Position numbers and translations under genes: made by a program
Source of the DNA: Bactericera cockerelli
Taxonomy: Eukaryota > Arthropoda > Insecta > Hemiptera > Triozidae
NCBI GenBank assembly: GCA_024516035.1
Contig: CM044959.1
Location: 25,113,644-25,177,643, forward strand
Length of the DNA: 64,000 nucleotides
Reading direction: 5' to 3'
The notes under the pieces: model-generated
What the model was told of the DNA's origin: nothing
Database searches by the model: none
Seen by the model: the letters and a program-made list of their open reading frames with translations, nothing else
Shown here: piece by piece, positions 47,101 to 55,735 of the stretch
Layout of the letters: each line of letters starts with the position of its first letter
Position numbering within the stretch: position 1 is the stretch's first letter

Positions 47101-49220
47101 GTACGGGGTGTAGTAGGAATGATTATAAAAACAAGATGGATAACAAAAGGCTTTTTTTGTGAAATTCTTCTCTTCTGTCGCGTGTTCTCAATACAATGTT
47201 TTTGACATTTTCATGTCTTTGCTCTGGCACATAACCAAAATTATGTGACGAAATTGTGTAACGATATTATGTAACGATATTATGTAACGAAATATCGAAT
47301 TGTAAAGGGAGAGAAGTCTTCTAATATCGGATATCGATATTATGGTTTCGATATTATCGATATACCTAATATCGATATTTTCGTTTCGATATTGCAACCC
47401 TAAGAGAAGAGGGAAAGTGTGTGTCATGCGCACAATACGAAATTTGGTCAGTTGGGTTTTGGACCTTGAATAGTAAAGATGAAAATGTCGAAATGGTTGC
47501 AGACTCGTATGCAAGCGTTTTTTTAAACAAAAATTTAAGATTGCTTTCAACTGCATGATCATATCAGTAGTCACCGTGGCAGAGTGAGTTAGCGCGCTAG
47601 GCATTGTACGCATGGTGACCTGGATTCGATTCCCAGCGGGGTAGGAATTTTTTCAATTATTTATTTATTTTATTTTTCAAACAGATGACCTTTCTTATTT
47701 TTGAAACTATCTATGTTCTCTTTTGTTTATTTTCCTTATGATCAAGATACTTACGGAATGATTAATAGGTAAAAAAAAAAGGATAGGTATCAATGGGACA
47801 TGTAACCACATTTGCTAGGCTTACAAATATTGTACTATTGTGATTTCCCCAGTAATATTTAGGTACAATATCTTATTAGTCAGGTAAATTTTTCTACTAC
47901 CAATTTTCCAATTGAACTATTGTGGCCAATTAAAAATACTATGTTTTCATTACAAGTTGGCCATGCCTCGATAAACTCACACGCTCCGCAGGCCTGGCCG
48001 GTAGTCAAAGTCACTGAGAATTACTTTTCAAATTATGACGTCCCAATCCATCAATGATTTTCTTTGGATCAAATAGTAAAGCAAAAAATACATTGACGTT
48101 GTATATTGCATATAACTACTTCTTACTTTTCTACTAGTTATGTAAGGGTTTTGAATATCAAAAATTAAGCCTACTTACAATAGTGTTTGTCAGTGCTCCA
48201 TTTACATCCTCAAAGAGCATGTACTCGGTAGCTTTCTCATCAGGAATGAGACCATCTATTAAGAAACCTTCCACATTTCGCGTGGCACATAGTCTAGCAC
48301 AATGCTTTCTCAAATATAAATCTGAACCACCTTGAACTGCTGCAATAATGTTACTATTCTGCAAAGCCTGAAATATAAGGAAAAATGAGGTTTTAAAATT
48401 TAATTAAACAAAGAAAATAATTCCCTCAACATTTTTTCAAGTTTGTTGAAGCTAGAAGCACTCTGGATTTCTCTTTTCAAGGAGAAATGCCCAAGCTATA
48501 ACAGAGGAGCTAGAAAATTCTGCTGATGTTCAAGAATCATACTCTTATTGGAAAGACTCTTGTTGAAGACAATAACTACATTGTAAAGGAGACATTTTAT
48601 CTCTTGTCTGTTATTAATGTATTTAATTTTTTGGACTTGATTAATATATTTTATTTTTTGGTCCCCAGAAAGATTTGATTCAGGGGGAGGGAGAGAGCGA
48701 GAAAGAGAGAGAGAGAGAGACAGAGAGAGAGAAAGATAATGAAAAGGAAGAACAGGAAGTGAAGCAAGATGTTACCTCTGATTTCTGATGAAATTTTATA
48801 CAGTCATCCAGAAATTCAATGGATCGTTCCACATTAGTACAGTTTCTCTTTGGCTTGTTGGTAAACTCTAACTGAGTAAGTACTTGGTACATATCAGGTG
48901 AAAGTGATTCAATAGTGGACATGAACCTGAATAACAGAATTTTTATGAATCAATTAAATTTAAAAAAAAACCAGCCAGCATCGATGGCATGTTGAATACA
49001 CCGGTTCCCTTCAGAACACCGAAGTTAAGCGACATCCAGCGAGGTTAAGACTTGGATGGGTGACCATTCAAATTCTAATTCTCGTGACGCTGGCTTTTCC
49101 CGGCCCCACTCAGGCTGGGTGAGGTCAATGTGAGTAGCAGGTTTGTGAGTTTCCTGCGAATGGAGGGTAAAACCCCCGTCGTGATATGACCATGGCAGTT
49201 GAAAGCGACGTTAAACCCCA

Positions 49221-49259
<39 letters not shown>

Positions 49260-52200
49260 GGTAGCTTCATTGTAATGCTAGTGTGTGTACTTTGATATAA
49301 TTAATTTGGTGGTGTGATTCCTACAAAGGGAGAAATTTAGTAAGGCAAGGACACAAATAGGAAAGAAATAAAAAATAAAATTATTTCATAGTGATTTCTA
49401 AAGTAAGTATTTGTACATTGAAAATGGTTTCAATTTAGATGATAAAAAAACAACACATGACAAGAATATGAATTTAGTTTAGCAATTTCTACCCTAGGTA
49501 AAATGGTGTTTAATTTATTAATAGTTGATTAATTCTATTTGGTAAATTACAATTGAAAAGATTATTTTTTTTAAATGTTTTCAATATTGGTAATTTAATA
49601 CAATGGATTTACTTTTAACTTGCTGGGAACTCAAAAAAGCTAACCACAATAATAAGAATTATTTCAATTTGAATGGTCATTCACAAAAGATATGTATATT
49701 TACTAGACATCAGAGAGAGATCTTATGAGAACTGAAGTTTTCAAGAAGCTGTTGGTACTGGCTGATGAAAACTTTGAATAACCAAAATTTGCATATAATG
49801 AAGCTGATGAGAACCTTAAAACTTAAAACATGTAGTTTTAAAGCAAATTTAACTTTCAGTAGGAAGAAGCTTTTTATTTTTTACCTTTCAACTGAAAAGT
49901 CTTGGTTTCCATTTTTGCTATTAAGGCAAACTTCTTTTTTTCTTTTGCCTTTTTGAAGAGCCATCTTCAAAGGGTCATGTAAGCAAACAAACGTGGGATA
50001 TTCCTGATAAATATAAGAGAAAATGGATTATACATTAAATAATTAGAGACATTAATTAATGATACTTATTTAAATTTGTTTTCAAACTAGCTAACTTCAA
50101 TGTGGGATTAGTAATATTAATATACGGGGTCTGCCAAAAAAAAAGGAACCACTCAAAATATCTAGAGAATGGATTGAAAATTTGATAAATGCTAAAACAT
50201 GTGTACCACGATAAAAAAAAAAAAAAATTGTGTACCATGATCTCAAAGGGGAAACATTTTTTACTGGATTTTGATTTTTTATTATTACCAGGGGTACCTA
50301 GCCCCAGGGGGTCAACTTTGGAATCTTAAATGGCACCACCCATTTAAGATTTCAAAGTTTTATTAATGATAAATTTTTTGAAAGTAATCTTCATTAAAAG
50401 TTTGAGATTTTTTTTGTTGTTGAACAAAACAGTTTTTTATATAAAAATAGCTTTATTTGTGTAAAAATTGCTAAACACATGTTCTGCAATTTGAAACAAT
50501 TCAATTTTCAAGTCTTTTTATTTATTATAATACCTAAAACCTAACATACCTTCATTCCAATGAAATCAGAAAGGAATTTATTATTTGATTTTGAAACTGC
50601 ATCCTTCACAGAGTAAATTGTGGGGAAAGGGATTTGAAGAATACAAGAATCTGTTGAAACCATTTGCATGGTTTCATGAGTCAAATGAGTTATAATTCCT
50701 CCCTGGAAAAATGGAAACAGATGATGATTTATTAATAAAAAGATAGGTAAAAATGGTTCAATTAAAAATGGGTATTGAAGTAATAATTTTATCTTGCTTG
50801 ACAAAAAAGTGTTATCAAAGATGATTTAAAGCTCAGAAAACCAAAGAAAGAATTTAGATTCTTGACTGAGCAATTCAGAAATAATTAACCCTGAAGGAGA
50901 AGGTGTGTAATGAAACACTGAATGACATACAGGGTGGACCAAAAAAAACGTTTACACCCGTTAATGGTAGATTACTGACGACATTTCCAGCCCGGATCTG
51001 CAATCCTTTTTTTTGGATTCGCCTTTGTAACTGGACAAAGAGATTTTTTGCAACTTTCCAAAAAAGTCCGACTTTGGCTTATTCTTCAGGTCAGTACTTT
51101 TTTCCTGTTTAAGACGAGTTATTTCTGAACAATTCTGCAGAAAGCTAACAAAATTTCGATGTTTCTAGTTACACTACTTTGTTTTTTACGGTTTGGTTTG
51201 TCATATTTTTTTACACCTGAACAGAAAAAAACACTCGAAAAAACTTTTTACTAAATAAAACACTCGACATTTCTCCGAACAAATTTCGGCACAGACACGG
51301 GCAAGTTTGATAAAAGTTGGCACCCACCCCGAGGATGCTAGAAAATAATTTTACGATTTTTTATCACGTGATCTTCTGGGAAACATTATTAGATGTTTGC
51401 CAAAAACTCTTAAAAAATCCTAAGAGTTTTCTAGCTGTAGACTATGTAAGGGCGTCTTGTATTGTTTACAAAAATTGTTTACATTGCTTTTTTTGAATAC
51501 CGCGGTCTCACATGCCTTCATCAGCCAGTTTAGGAAAATTCAAATAATAATTTTCGTGCTTTTCAGTTTGTCAGTGGTATTAGCCAGATGTGTTAGTGCT
51601 AAGAGTGTAAGTCGCACAGCCGAGGTTCAATTCTCGGCAGCCAATAATTTTTTAATTCTCAAAAAATCTGATGGAATATTTTATTCATACCTGTATCTGA
51701 CCTGTTGTAACACTAACAACTTATGGTTTTTTTGGGGGTAATACCATCTGAAAATTGAGTTATATCAGATACTATTGGTATCACATTATTATTATTAATG
51801 TAAGCCCCTGAGAGACTGCCTTGATAATGTAAGGATGGTTTTTCTTATGCTTCCCTACGAGAGAAAAAAAAAACTAGCAAATTTTCCTAACGATAATATA
51901 GACTTTATGAAATGAAGCCAGGTAAATATGTACCTAGGTAGGTTCTTCTATCATAAAATATACTAATCAAATAACGAATATGTACCGATTGCCAACTCTT
52001 AATAGAAATCTTGAAAAAAAAACAAGATAATATTTTGTAAAATTAATAAACTTTTGCAGTCTTTATTATGTTTTATACTATTTTGATATAAACAAAAAGG
52101 TATTTTAAAAAACATTTTGTGTTAGTATGTTCAATGAGAAATGATTAGAAGCGCACGATTAGCTCAGTGGTAAGCTAGTCACTTGCCATGCGGAAGATCC

Positions 52201-53878
52201 CACCCCGGTCCGAACGCCAGAGCCAGCAAAAAAAAACATGACTACAAATTAAAAAATACTGTTGCCTTTTTTTTTTGCCATAGTACCCTCTACCTTCTTG
52301 CCTCTCTCTCTCTATCTCTCTCTCTCTCTCCCTTCTCAATTGCCTCAGAGGAACTGTTGGAAGTGGCGTCCACCTTCCTGGATGCAAAGGTTGAACCTTT
52401 TCATCATGTTCCGTCGAATGTTGCGAAAGATTCCAGGTTTTTCTGTCAGGTCATGGAATGCCAGCAGGATTCTTGCTACCAGATTCTGCTACTCTTGCGT
52501 CTCCACTGGTATTTCGTAAACTATGTTTTTCACGTGATCCCAAATGTTCCTGTTGGCAGCTCCATATGCTAAATGCATATCTGCCATTTCAGCATCCGAA
52601 TAATAATAATTTATGTAACTTGTACTAAAAAAAACTCAAGAAGTTTAAAGATAATATTTCATAGAATGCAGAAAAATATGCTGGAAAACTATCATCGAGA
52701 AACAAACAATCATTAATTTGACTGGCCTTTAATTAATTCCAAGGAAAATAATTATCAGACATAAATAGCTAATTACTCTGTGAGTACAAGACGACCCTAC
52801 ACGGTCAACACTTTTAAGATTTTGAACATCATTTTTTGAGACTTACCTGGTTTGTTTTCCCAGAAGATCACGTGATAAAAAATCGTAAAATTATTTTTTA
52901 GCATCCTTGGGTTGGCCGCCAACTTTTATCAAACTTGCCCGTGTCTGTGGCGAAATTTGTTCGGGCAAATCTTGAGTGTTTCAAAGTGCAAAAAACTTAC
53001 GTGAGGATTTTTTTTTATTCAGGTGTCAAAAAAGATGCCAAACTAAACCGTAAAAAACAAAGTAGTGTAGCTAGAAACATCGAAATTTTGTTGGCTTTCT
53101 GTAGTATTGTTCAGAATCAACTCATCTTAAACAGGAAAAAAGTTCTGACTTGAAGAATAAGCCAAAGTTGGACTTTTTCAGAAAGTTGCAAAAAATCACT
53201 TTGTGCAGTTATAAAGGCGAATCCGAAAAAACGGATTGCAGATCCGGCCTGGAAATGTCGTCAGTAATCTACCATTAACGGGTGTAAACGTTTTTTTGGT
53301 CCACCCTGTATAGGACTGTGCCTCTGGTGTTAAAAAAGTATGACATTATTGATCAAGCTTCTGAGTTTTGTGATTTATTATATTCTGTGATTTAAGCAAC
53401 TAACAGAATATGGGGTGTAGGGTATAGAGAATAATAATAAATAAATGTGTTTCTTTGTGTTATTATGTCAATTATAGTGGGTAGTGCAGAATATAACATT
53501 TTTTTTGCTCATAATTCTGCAACTGGTTGCTGCTCACCTTAGAGTAGCTACTCATATTTCCTTATAAGTTAAGAGAGGACCACAGACATCCAAGTACAGA
53601 GCAGAAAAAATCCTCCAATGCTGGGGATCAAACCCAGTTAGCCATGCATGCAATACCTAGAGCATTGTATCACTTGGTTGTGGTGACTTGAAAAAAAGAA
53701 TAGTTGGTAAAGTCCTGTAGTGACAAAGAAACAATTTTGAATTATTTACCTTTGAATACAACATGAATGTAGGAGTTTCATATTGAATACCAGGTGTCCT
53801 CGAAAACTCAGATATTACACCAATTCTTCCCTTATGGGACACATGATCCGATTGTTCTCTCATAACAGTGAACTTCAT
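41180..53878 (-). CDS. QTRT2: QTRT2, accessory subunit of queuine tRNA-ribosyltransferase, complete, 9 exons
   Basis: Non-catalytic partner of QTRT1 in the enzyme that exchanges guanine for queuine at position 34 of GUN tRNAs. Minus-strand exons: 53878-53750, 50702-50550, 50003-49885, 48926-48776, 48367-48179, 45945-45785, 44995-44822, 43804-43679 and 41270-41180 (TGA). All borders are GT-AG and all phases join, giving 430 residues (family about 415). It starts [20 protein letters not shown]. Exon 2 has [15 protein letters not shown], exon 5 VEGFLIDG and exon 6 [10 protein letters not shown]. The TGT zinc site is C-E-C-L-T-C in exon 8 plus a histidine 25 residues on, at the start of exon 9 ([11 protein letters not shown]). 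The catalytic Asp of QTRT1 is not expected in this subunit. Intron 1 holds a 2.4-kb foldback element and intron 8 a Tc1 element. The last exon has GTAAGC before the stop, so a longer tail isoform is conceivable. Confidence 0.93.
41360..41475 (-). mobile_element. tRNA-derived SINE, family of 33485
   Basis: Minus strand: ttgatcgataaggtggcgga then cttgctattgggaggtcggt and gattcaagtctcggtttcag, matching the copy at 33485. It lies in QTRT2 intron 8 just outside the Tc1 element. Confidence 0.6.
41484..43109 (-). mobile_element. Tc1-like DNA transposon, 1626 bp, inside QTRT2 intron 8
   Basis: Perfect terminal inverted repeats of about 29 bp (left CACTTGCGAGCAATGAAACT and on to AGGACACTT at 41512; right the reverse complement at 43081-43109) are bounded by TA on each side (41482-41483 and 43110-43111). 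It carries a decayed transposase on the minus strand. Intact repeats with a broken gene suggest recent inactivation or cross-mobilisation. Confidence 0.93.
41725..42779 (-). pseudogene. Tc1 transposase (DD34E), broken
   Basis: Reading from 42779: a paired-type helix-turn-helix N-terminus ([30 protein letters not shown]), then an in-frame TGA directly after NLTLK where relatives have a sense codon. The same frame continues ([30 protein letters not shown]) to about 42140, where a one-base shift moves to the frame ending at 41725 ([23 protein letters not shown]). The second Asp and the Glu are 34 residues apart, the DD34E spacing. The first catalytic Asp position reads TNES instead of the usual TDES, a D-to-N change. 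One nonsense, one frameshift and one active-site change make this non-autonomous. Confidence 0.9.
43385..43500 (+). mobile_element. tRNA-like SINE fragment
   Basis: Contains the B-box-like gtgggttcgaaacctagc followed by acaagttatcccctcac and a short body (taccacataataatgtg). Box A is poorly preserved. It lies between the Tc1 element and QTRT2 exon 8. Confidence 0.4.
44627..44663. repeat. Short hairpin repeat, second copy
   Basis: ttccgatttctaatattgga runs into its inverted copy ending atcggaagtaa; same palindrome as at 26233-26275 with one substitution at the centre. In QTRT2 intron 7. Confidence 0.6.
45229..45525 (-). mobile_element. tRNA-derived SINE, family of 27184
   Basis: Over 90 percent identical by eye to the copy at 27184-27490 (cctcacgaggtatgagtgga, ctgccccgctgggga, ggtcatcgtgcgtgcaatgc). 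In QTRT2 intron 6. Confidence 0.8.
46365..46625 (-). mobile_element. tRNA-headed SINE carrying the body of the 5S-headed family
   Basis: On the minus strand, 46620 starts with a tRNA-like head: catggcgtgacggttgagac (box A), ctactgcccgtagtccag (anticodon arm), cgacttcgatttccgg (box B). After a short linker it continues ttttccggccctacccaggc, tgggtgaggttaatgtgagt and gaatggagggtata to gacgttaaaacc, the same body and 3' end as the 5S-headed copies. Confidence 0.75.
47201..47522 (+). repeat. Dispersed repeat, copy 2, with a palindromic insertion
   Basis: Same repeat as 35183-35460. It is interrupted at about 47317-47404 by an AT-rich segment with several tatcgata/atatcgatat palindromes. In QTRT2 intron 5. 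Confidence 0.75.
47570..47655 (+). mobile_element. tRNA-derived SINE head, family of 27184
   Basis: Plus orientation: gtcaccgtggcagagtgagt, tagcgcgctaggcattgtac, gcatggtgacctggattcga, ttcccagcggggtagg. Only the tRNA-like head and a few body bases are kept. Confidence 0.65.
48685..48740. repeat. (GA)n microsatellite
   Basis: A purine tract with gagagagagaga and gaaa interruptions, 35 bases downstream (in gene direction) of QTRT2 exon 4. Confidence 0.8.
48970..49255 (+). mobile_element. 5S rRNA-headed SINE, best full-length copy
   Basis: The head (about 48974-49092) follows 5S rRNA: agcatcgatggcatgttgaa, tacaccggttcccttcagaa, caccgaagttaagcgaca, gaggttaagacttggatggg, tgacc, then ctcgtgacgctggc closing the stem. 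In 5S genes the aagttaagc and ggatgggtgacc parts belong to the internal pol III control region (A box, intermediate element, C box). The body (cccggccccactcaggctgg to gacgttaaaccccactt) and a poly-A tail of about 30 follow. In QTRT2 intron 3. Confidence 0.88.
51575..51640 (+). mobile_element. tRNA-like SINE head inside the foldback element
   Basis: tattagccagatgtgttagt (box A region), gctaagagtgtaagtcgcac and gaggttcaattctcggc (box B) in order. Not a functional tRNA; a SINE head or fossil. Confidence 0.5.
52148..52222 (+). mobile_element. tRNA-Gly-like sequence (SINE head or tRNA pseudogene)
   Basis: Box A tagctcagtggtaagc, anticodon arm cacttgccatgcggaag (a GCC anticodon in a plausible loop) and B-box-like ggtccgaacgcc, followed by ctacaaattaaaaaatac. 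The acceptor ends do not pair well, and it is enclosed in a transposon, so a working tRNA-Gly gene is unlikely. Confidence 0.5.
53433..53690 (-). mobile_element. tRNA-derived SINE, family of 27184, diverged
   Basis: Shares aataaatgtgtttctttgtg, agtacagagcagaaaaaatc and gctggggatcaaacccag with the copies at 27184 and 45229. It lies in QTRT2 intron 1, close to exon 1. Confidence 0.75.
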
Positions 53879-54688
53879 TATGCTAATATCAGCTCATTAT
53901 ATTTTATTAATATTACTTTAAAAGATTTGAGGAACCTTAAGAGTTCCATCTACAAGATATATTATAATAGGTCCAGTAGCTGTCCGCTGTAGTAAGCTTA
54001 AGATGATACCAATAGCTTTTCAAAATTGTTAGGGACTACCTATACCTATCCTGGTTGCTAGCTACTAGATTCGTCATCGTCATTCGGTTGTGGAAAGCGG
54101 ACGTTGCGGTATTGGCGCCGCTAGTTGGTGGTTGGATTTCAAGGTTTGTTTACAAAAAAATAAAATAATGTTGGCAAACCTATGGGGTAGTGGTTGTGCA
54201 TAGTTAAGCCGTATTTTTCTTTCTAACCAAAGTGAATTCAAATGGAATACAATGGACGAATTGGAAGAAAGTCATTTTTCTTTTGAAAAAAACGAAAGGA
54301 AGAGAAATCTTCGTCCAGTTTGGTTAACCGAAATCACTGAGATTATAATATGTGATTATGATTTCATATAAAATATGATTTCCATTGTTTATCTCTAAAA
54401 GTACCGAAACGGATTTATCTTTCACGATTGGTGGGGAATACTAATACTTTATACTTTGATAAGCATTCGTCTTTGCAATAGCCGGGACAGTGAGAGAAAT
54501 GAGCCGTATTTTTCGTTCTAACCAAAGTGGATGCAACTGGAATAAAATGAACAAACTGGAAGCAAGTCATTTTTCTTTTGGAAGAGGTAATTTCTCGTCT
54601 TCCTTCTTCCAGTTTGGTTATCCAAAATGGAAGTAGAAAATTCCTGCTTCCAGTTCTTTTATACTTTCAGTCCATTGATTATCTTTAA

Positions 54689-55735
54689 AAGTACCGAAAC
54701 GCATCTTTCTTTCAGCCAGTTTCAAATAGTTCCAGTCAGCCCCAGCCAGTTTCAGATAGTTCCTGTCAGCCCCAGGCAGTTTCAAATAGTTCCTGTTCAC
54801 CCCAGCCAGTTTCAAATAGTTCCAGTCAGCCCCAGCCAGTTTCAAATAATTTTAGTCTGTTCCAGCCAGTTTCAGATAGTTCTAGTTCCAGGCATCAATC
54901 TGTGATAATATCAAGTCTAACAAACTACCAAAGTATTGATGATCCCAACTGTCCTAGCATAGCGGATATTTCAATAACACCCTCATGTGATATTTTGAAT
55001 CAAAACATTGATGATTCCAGTTCATTCTCTTTCCCAACTAACCTGATTGATCATTCAATACCAAATTCAAATTTACTCTTGTCTAATTCAATCCTTGAAA
55101 ATGAAAACGCTTCAGAGCCAGTTATTGATTCTTCTTTGCCAACCAATATAAATGTCATCTCATCTCAAAACTCTATTTTTTCCTCTGATGAAATCAATCA
55201 GATCATCACTCAAGAAACAGGAGATAACAATGCTAAAAATCGAGTAAAGTGTCCCCATTGTATGGGACACTATGTGGCCGGCACAGGCTTAAAAAATCAT
55301 ATTAATTCTGCGCACCCTTCAGAGTCTAGATCTCAAAGATATGAGAAATATGCCTCCCAATCAAACCAATCTCCAGAACTCAATTCTTCTACAGGAGAAA
55401 TATTAACTGAAAATATTATTAAATCAAGGCTTGCTGTTCTTAGAAATGATTTTGAAGCCTTGCTCATTGAACCATTAAATATTCAAGAATTAGAAGACAA
55501 ATGTCTTGAATTAAATAAAGTTTTTAGAGATGCAGTGAAAATAATCCCTGGACCAAAACATCCCGCAGTTAAGCACTTTGAAAAGAGAAAAAAGCAGAGG
55601 AACCAAACCACAGTCAATATATGCACCAAAGTAAACATCCAGCAAGAAAAAGTAAAGCTGAACGAAATCGAAGAAAAGAACAATACAACTATGAGGTTGC
55701 CCAATACATGTACTACAACAGAAGAAAACAAATAG
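54689..55735 (+). CDS. R2-like element, N-terminal frame with C2H2 zinc finger
   Basis: Open from just after a TAA at 54686-54688 to a TAA at 55733-55735. The first ATG in this frame is inside the zinc finger (about 55263), so translation of the N-terminus would need a non-AUG or internal start, as has been suggested for some R2-group elements; otherwise the 5' end is altered. Residues from 54713 are six 10-residue repeats of the pattern QPVSNSSSQP, encoded by a 30-bp tandem repeat. A finger CPHC-x12-H-x4-H (VKCPHCMGHY...HINSAHP) follows at 55250-55310. The protein homology of this frame fades after KHFEKRKKQR near 55595, exactly where the -1 frame takes over, so the last 45 codons are probably not biological. 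Confidence 0.75.
   Translation, partial: KYRNASFFQPVSNSSSQPQPVSDSSCQPQAVSNSSCSPQPVSNSSSQPQPVSNNFSLFQPVSDSSSSRHQSVIISSLTNYQSIDDPNCPSIADISITPSCDILNQNIDDSSSFSFPTNLIDHSIPNSNLLLSNSILENENASEPVIDSSLPTNINVISSQNSIFSSDEINQIITQETGDNNAKNRVKCPHCMGHYVAGTGLKNHINSAHPSESRSQRYEKYASQSNQSPELNSSTGEILTENIIKSRLAVLRNDFEALLIEPLNIQELEDKCLELNKVFRDAVKIIPGPKHPAVKHFEKRKKQRNQTTVNICTKVNIQQEKVKLNEIEEKNNTTMRLPNTCTTTEENK
54713..54892 (+). repeat. 30-bp coding tandem repeat, six units
   Basis: Units start with cagccagtttca (or cagGcagtttca) at 54713, 54743, 54773, 54803, 54833 and 54863. The period of 30 bp keeps the frame and gives a Ser/Gln/Pro-rich N-terminal region in the R2-like protein. Confidence 0.9.

Larger units (their letters stand above)
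50930..53308. mobile_element. 2.4-kb foldback element with about 450-bp inverted arms, in QTRT2 intron 1
   Basis: The left arm begins CAGGGTGGACC at 50930 and the right arm ends GGTCCACCCTG at 53308; TA flanks both ends. The arms (to about 51395 and from about 52850) are imperfect reverse complements, e.g. cgtttacacccgttaatggt and tagattactgacgacatttcc. Inside, at 52360-52572 on the minus strand, is a transposase C-terminal remnant ([20 protein letters not shown], then a stop, then [14 protein letters not shown]). Two tRNA-like segments at 51575-51640 and 52148-52222 are also enclosed. I infer a Tc1/mariner-superfamily derivative. Confidence 0.85.

Noticed and set aside
52148..52222. Functional tRNA-Gly(GCC)
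   Set aside because: Acceptor stem does not pair and the T arm is altered (ggtccgaacgcc); enclosed in a mobile element, so treated as SINE head or fossil.
52183..52572. 129-residue plus-strand frame in the foldback element
   Set aside because: Antisense to the decayed transposase tail and overlapping the tRNA-like segment; not a gene.
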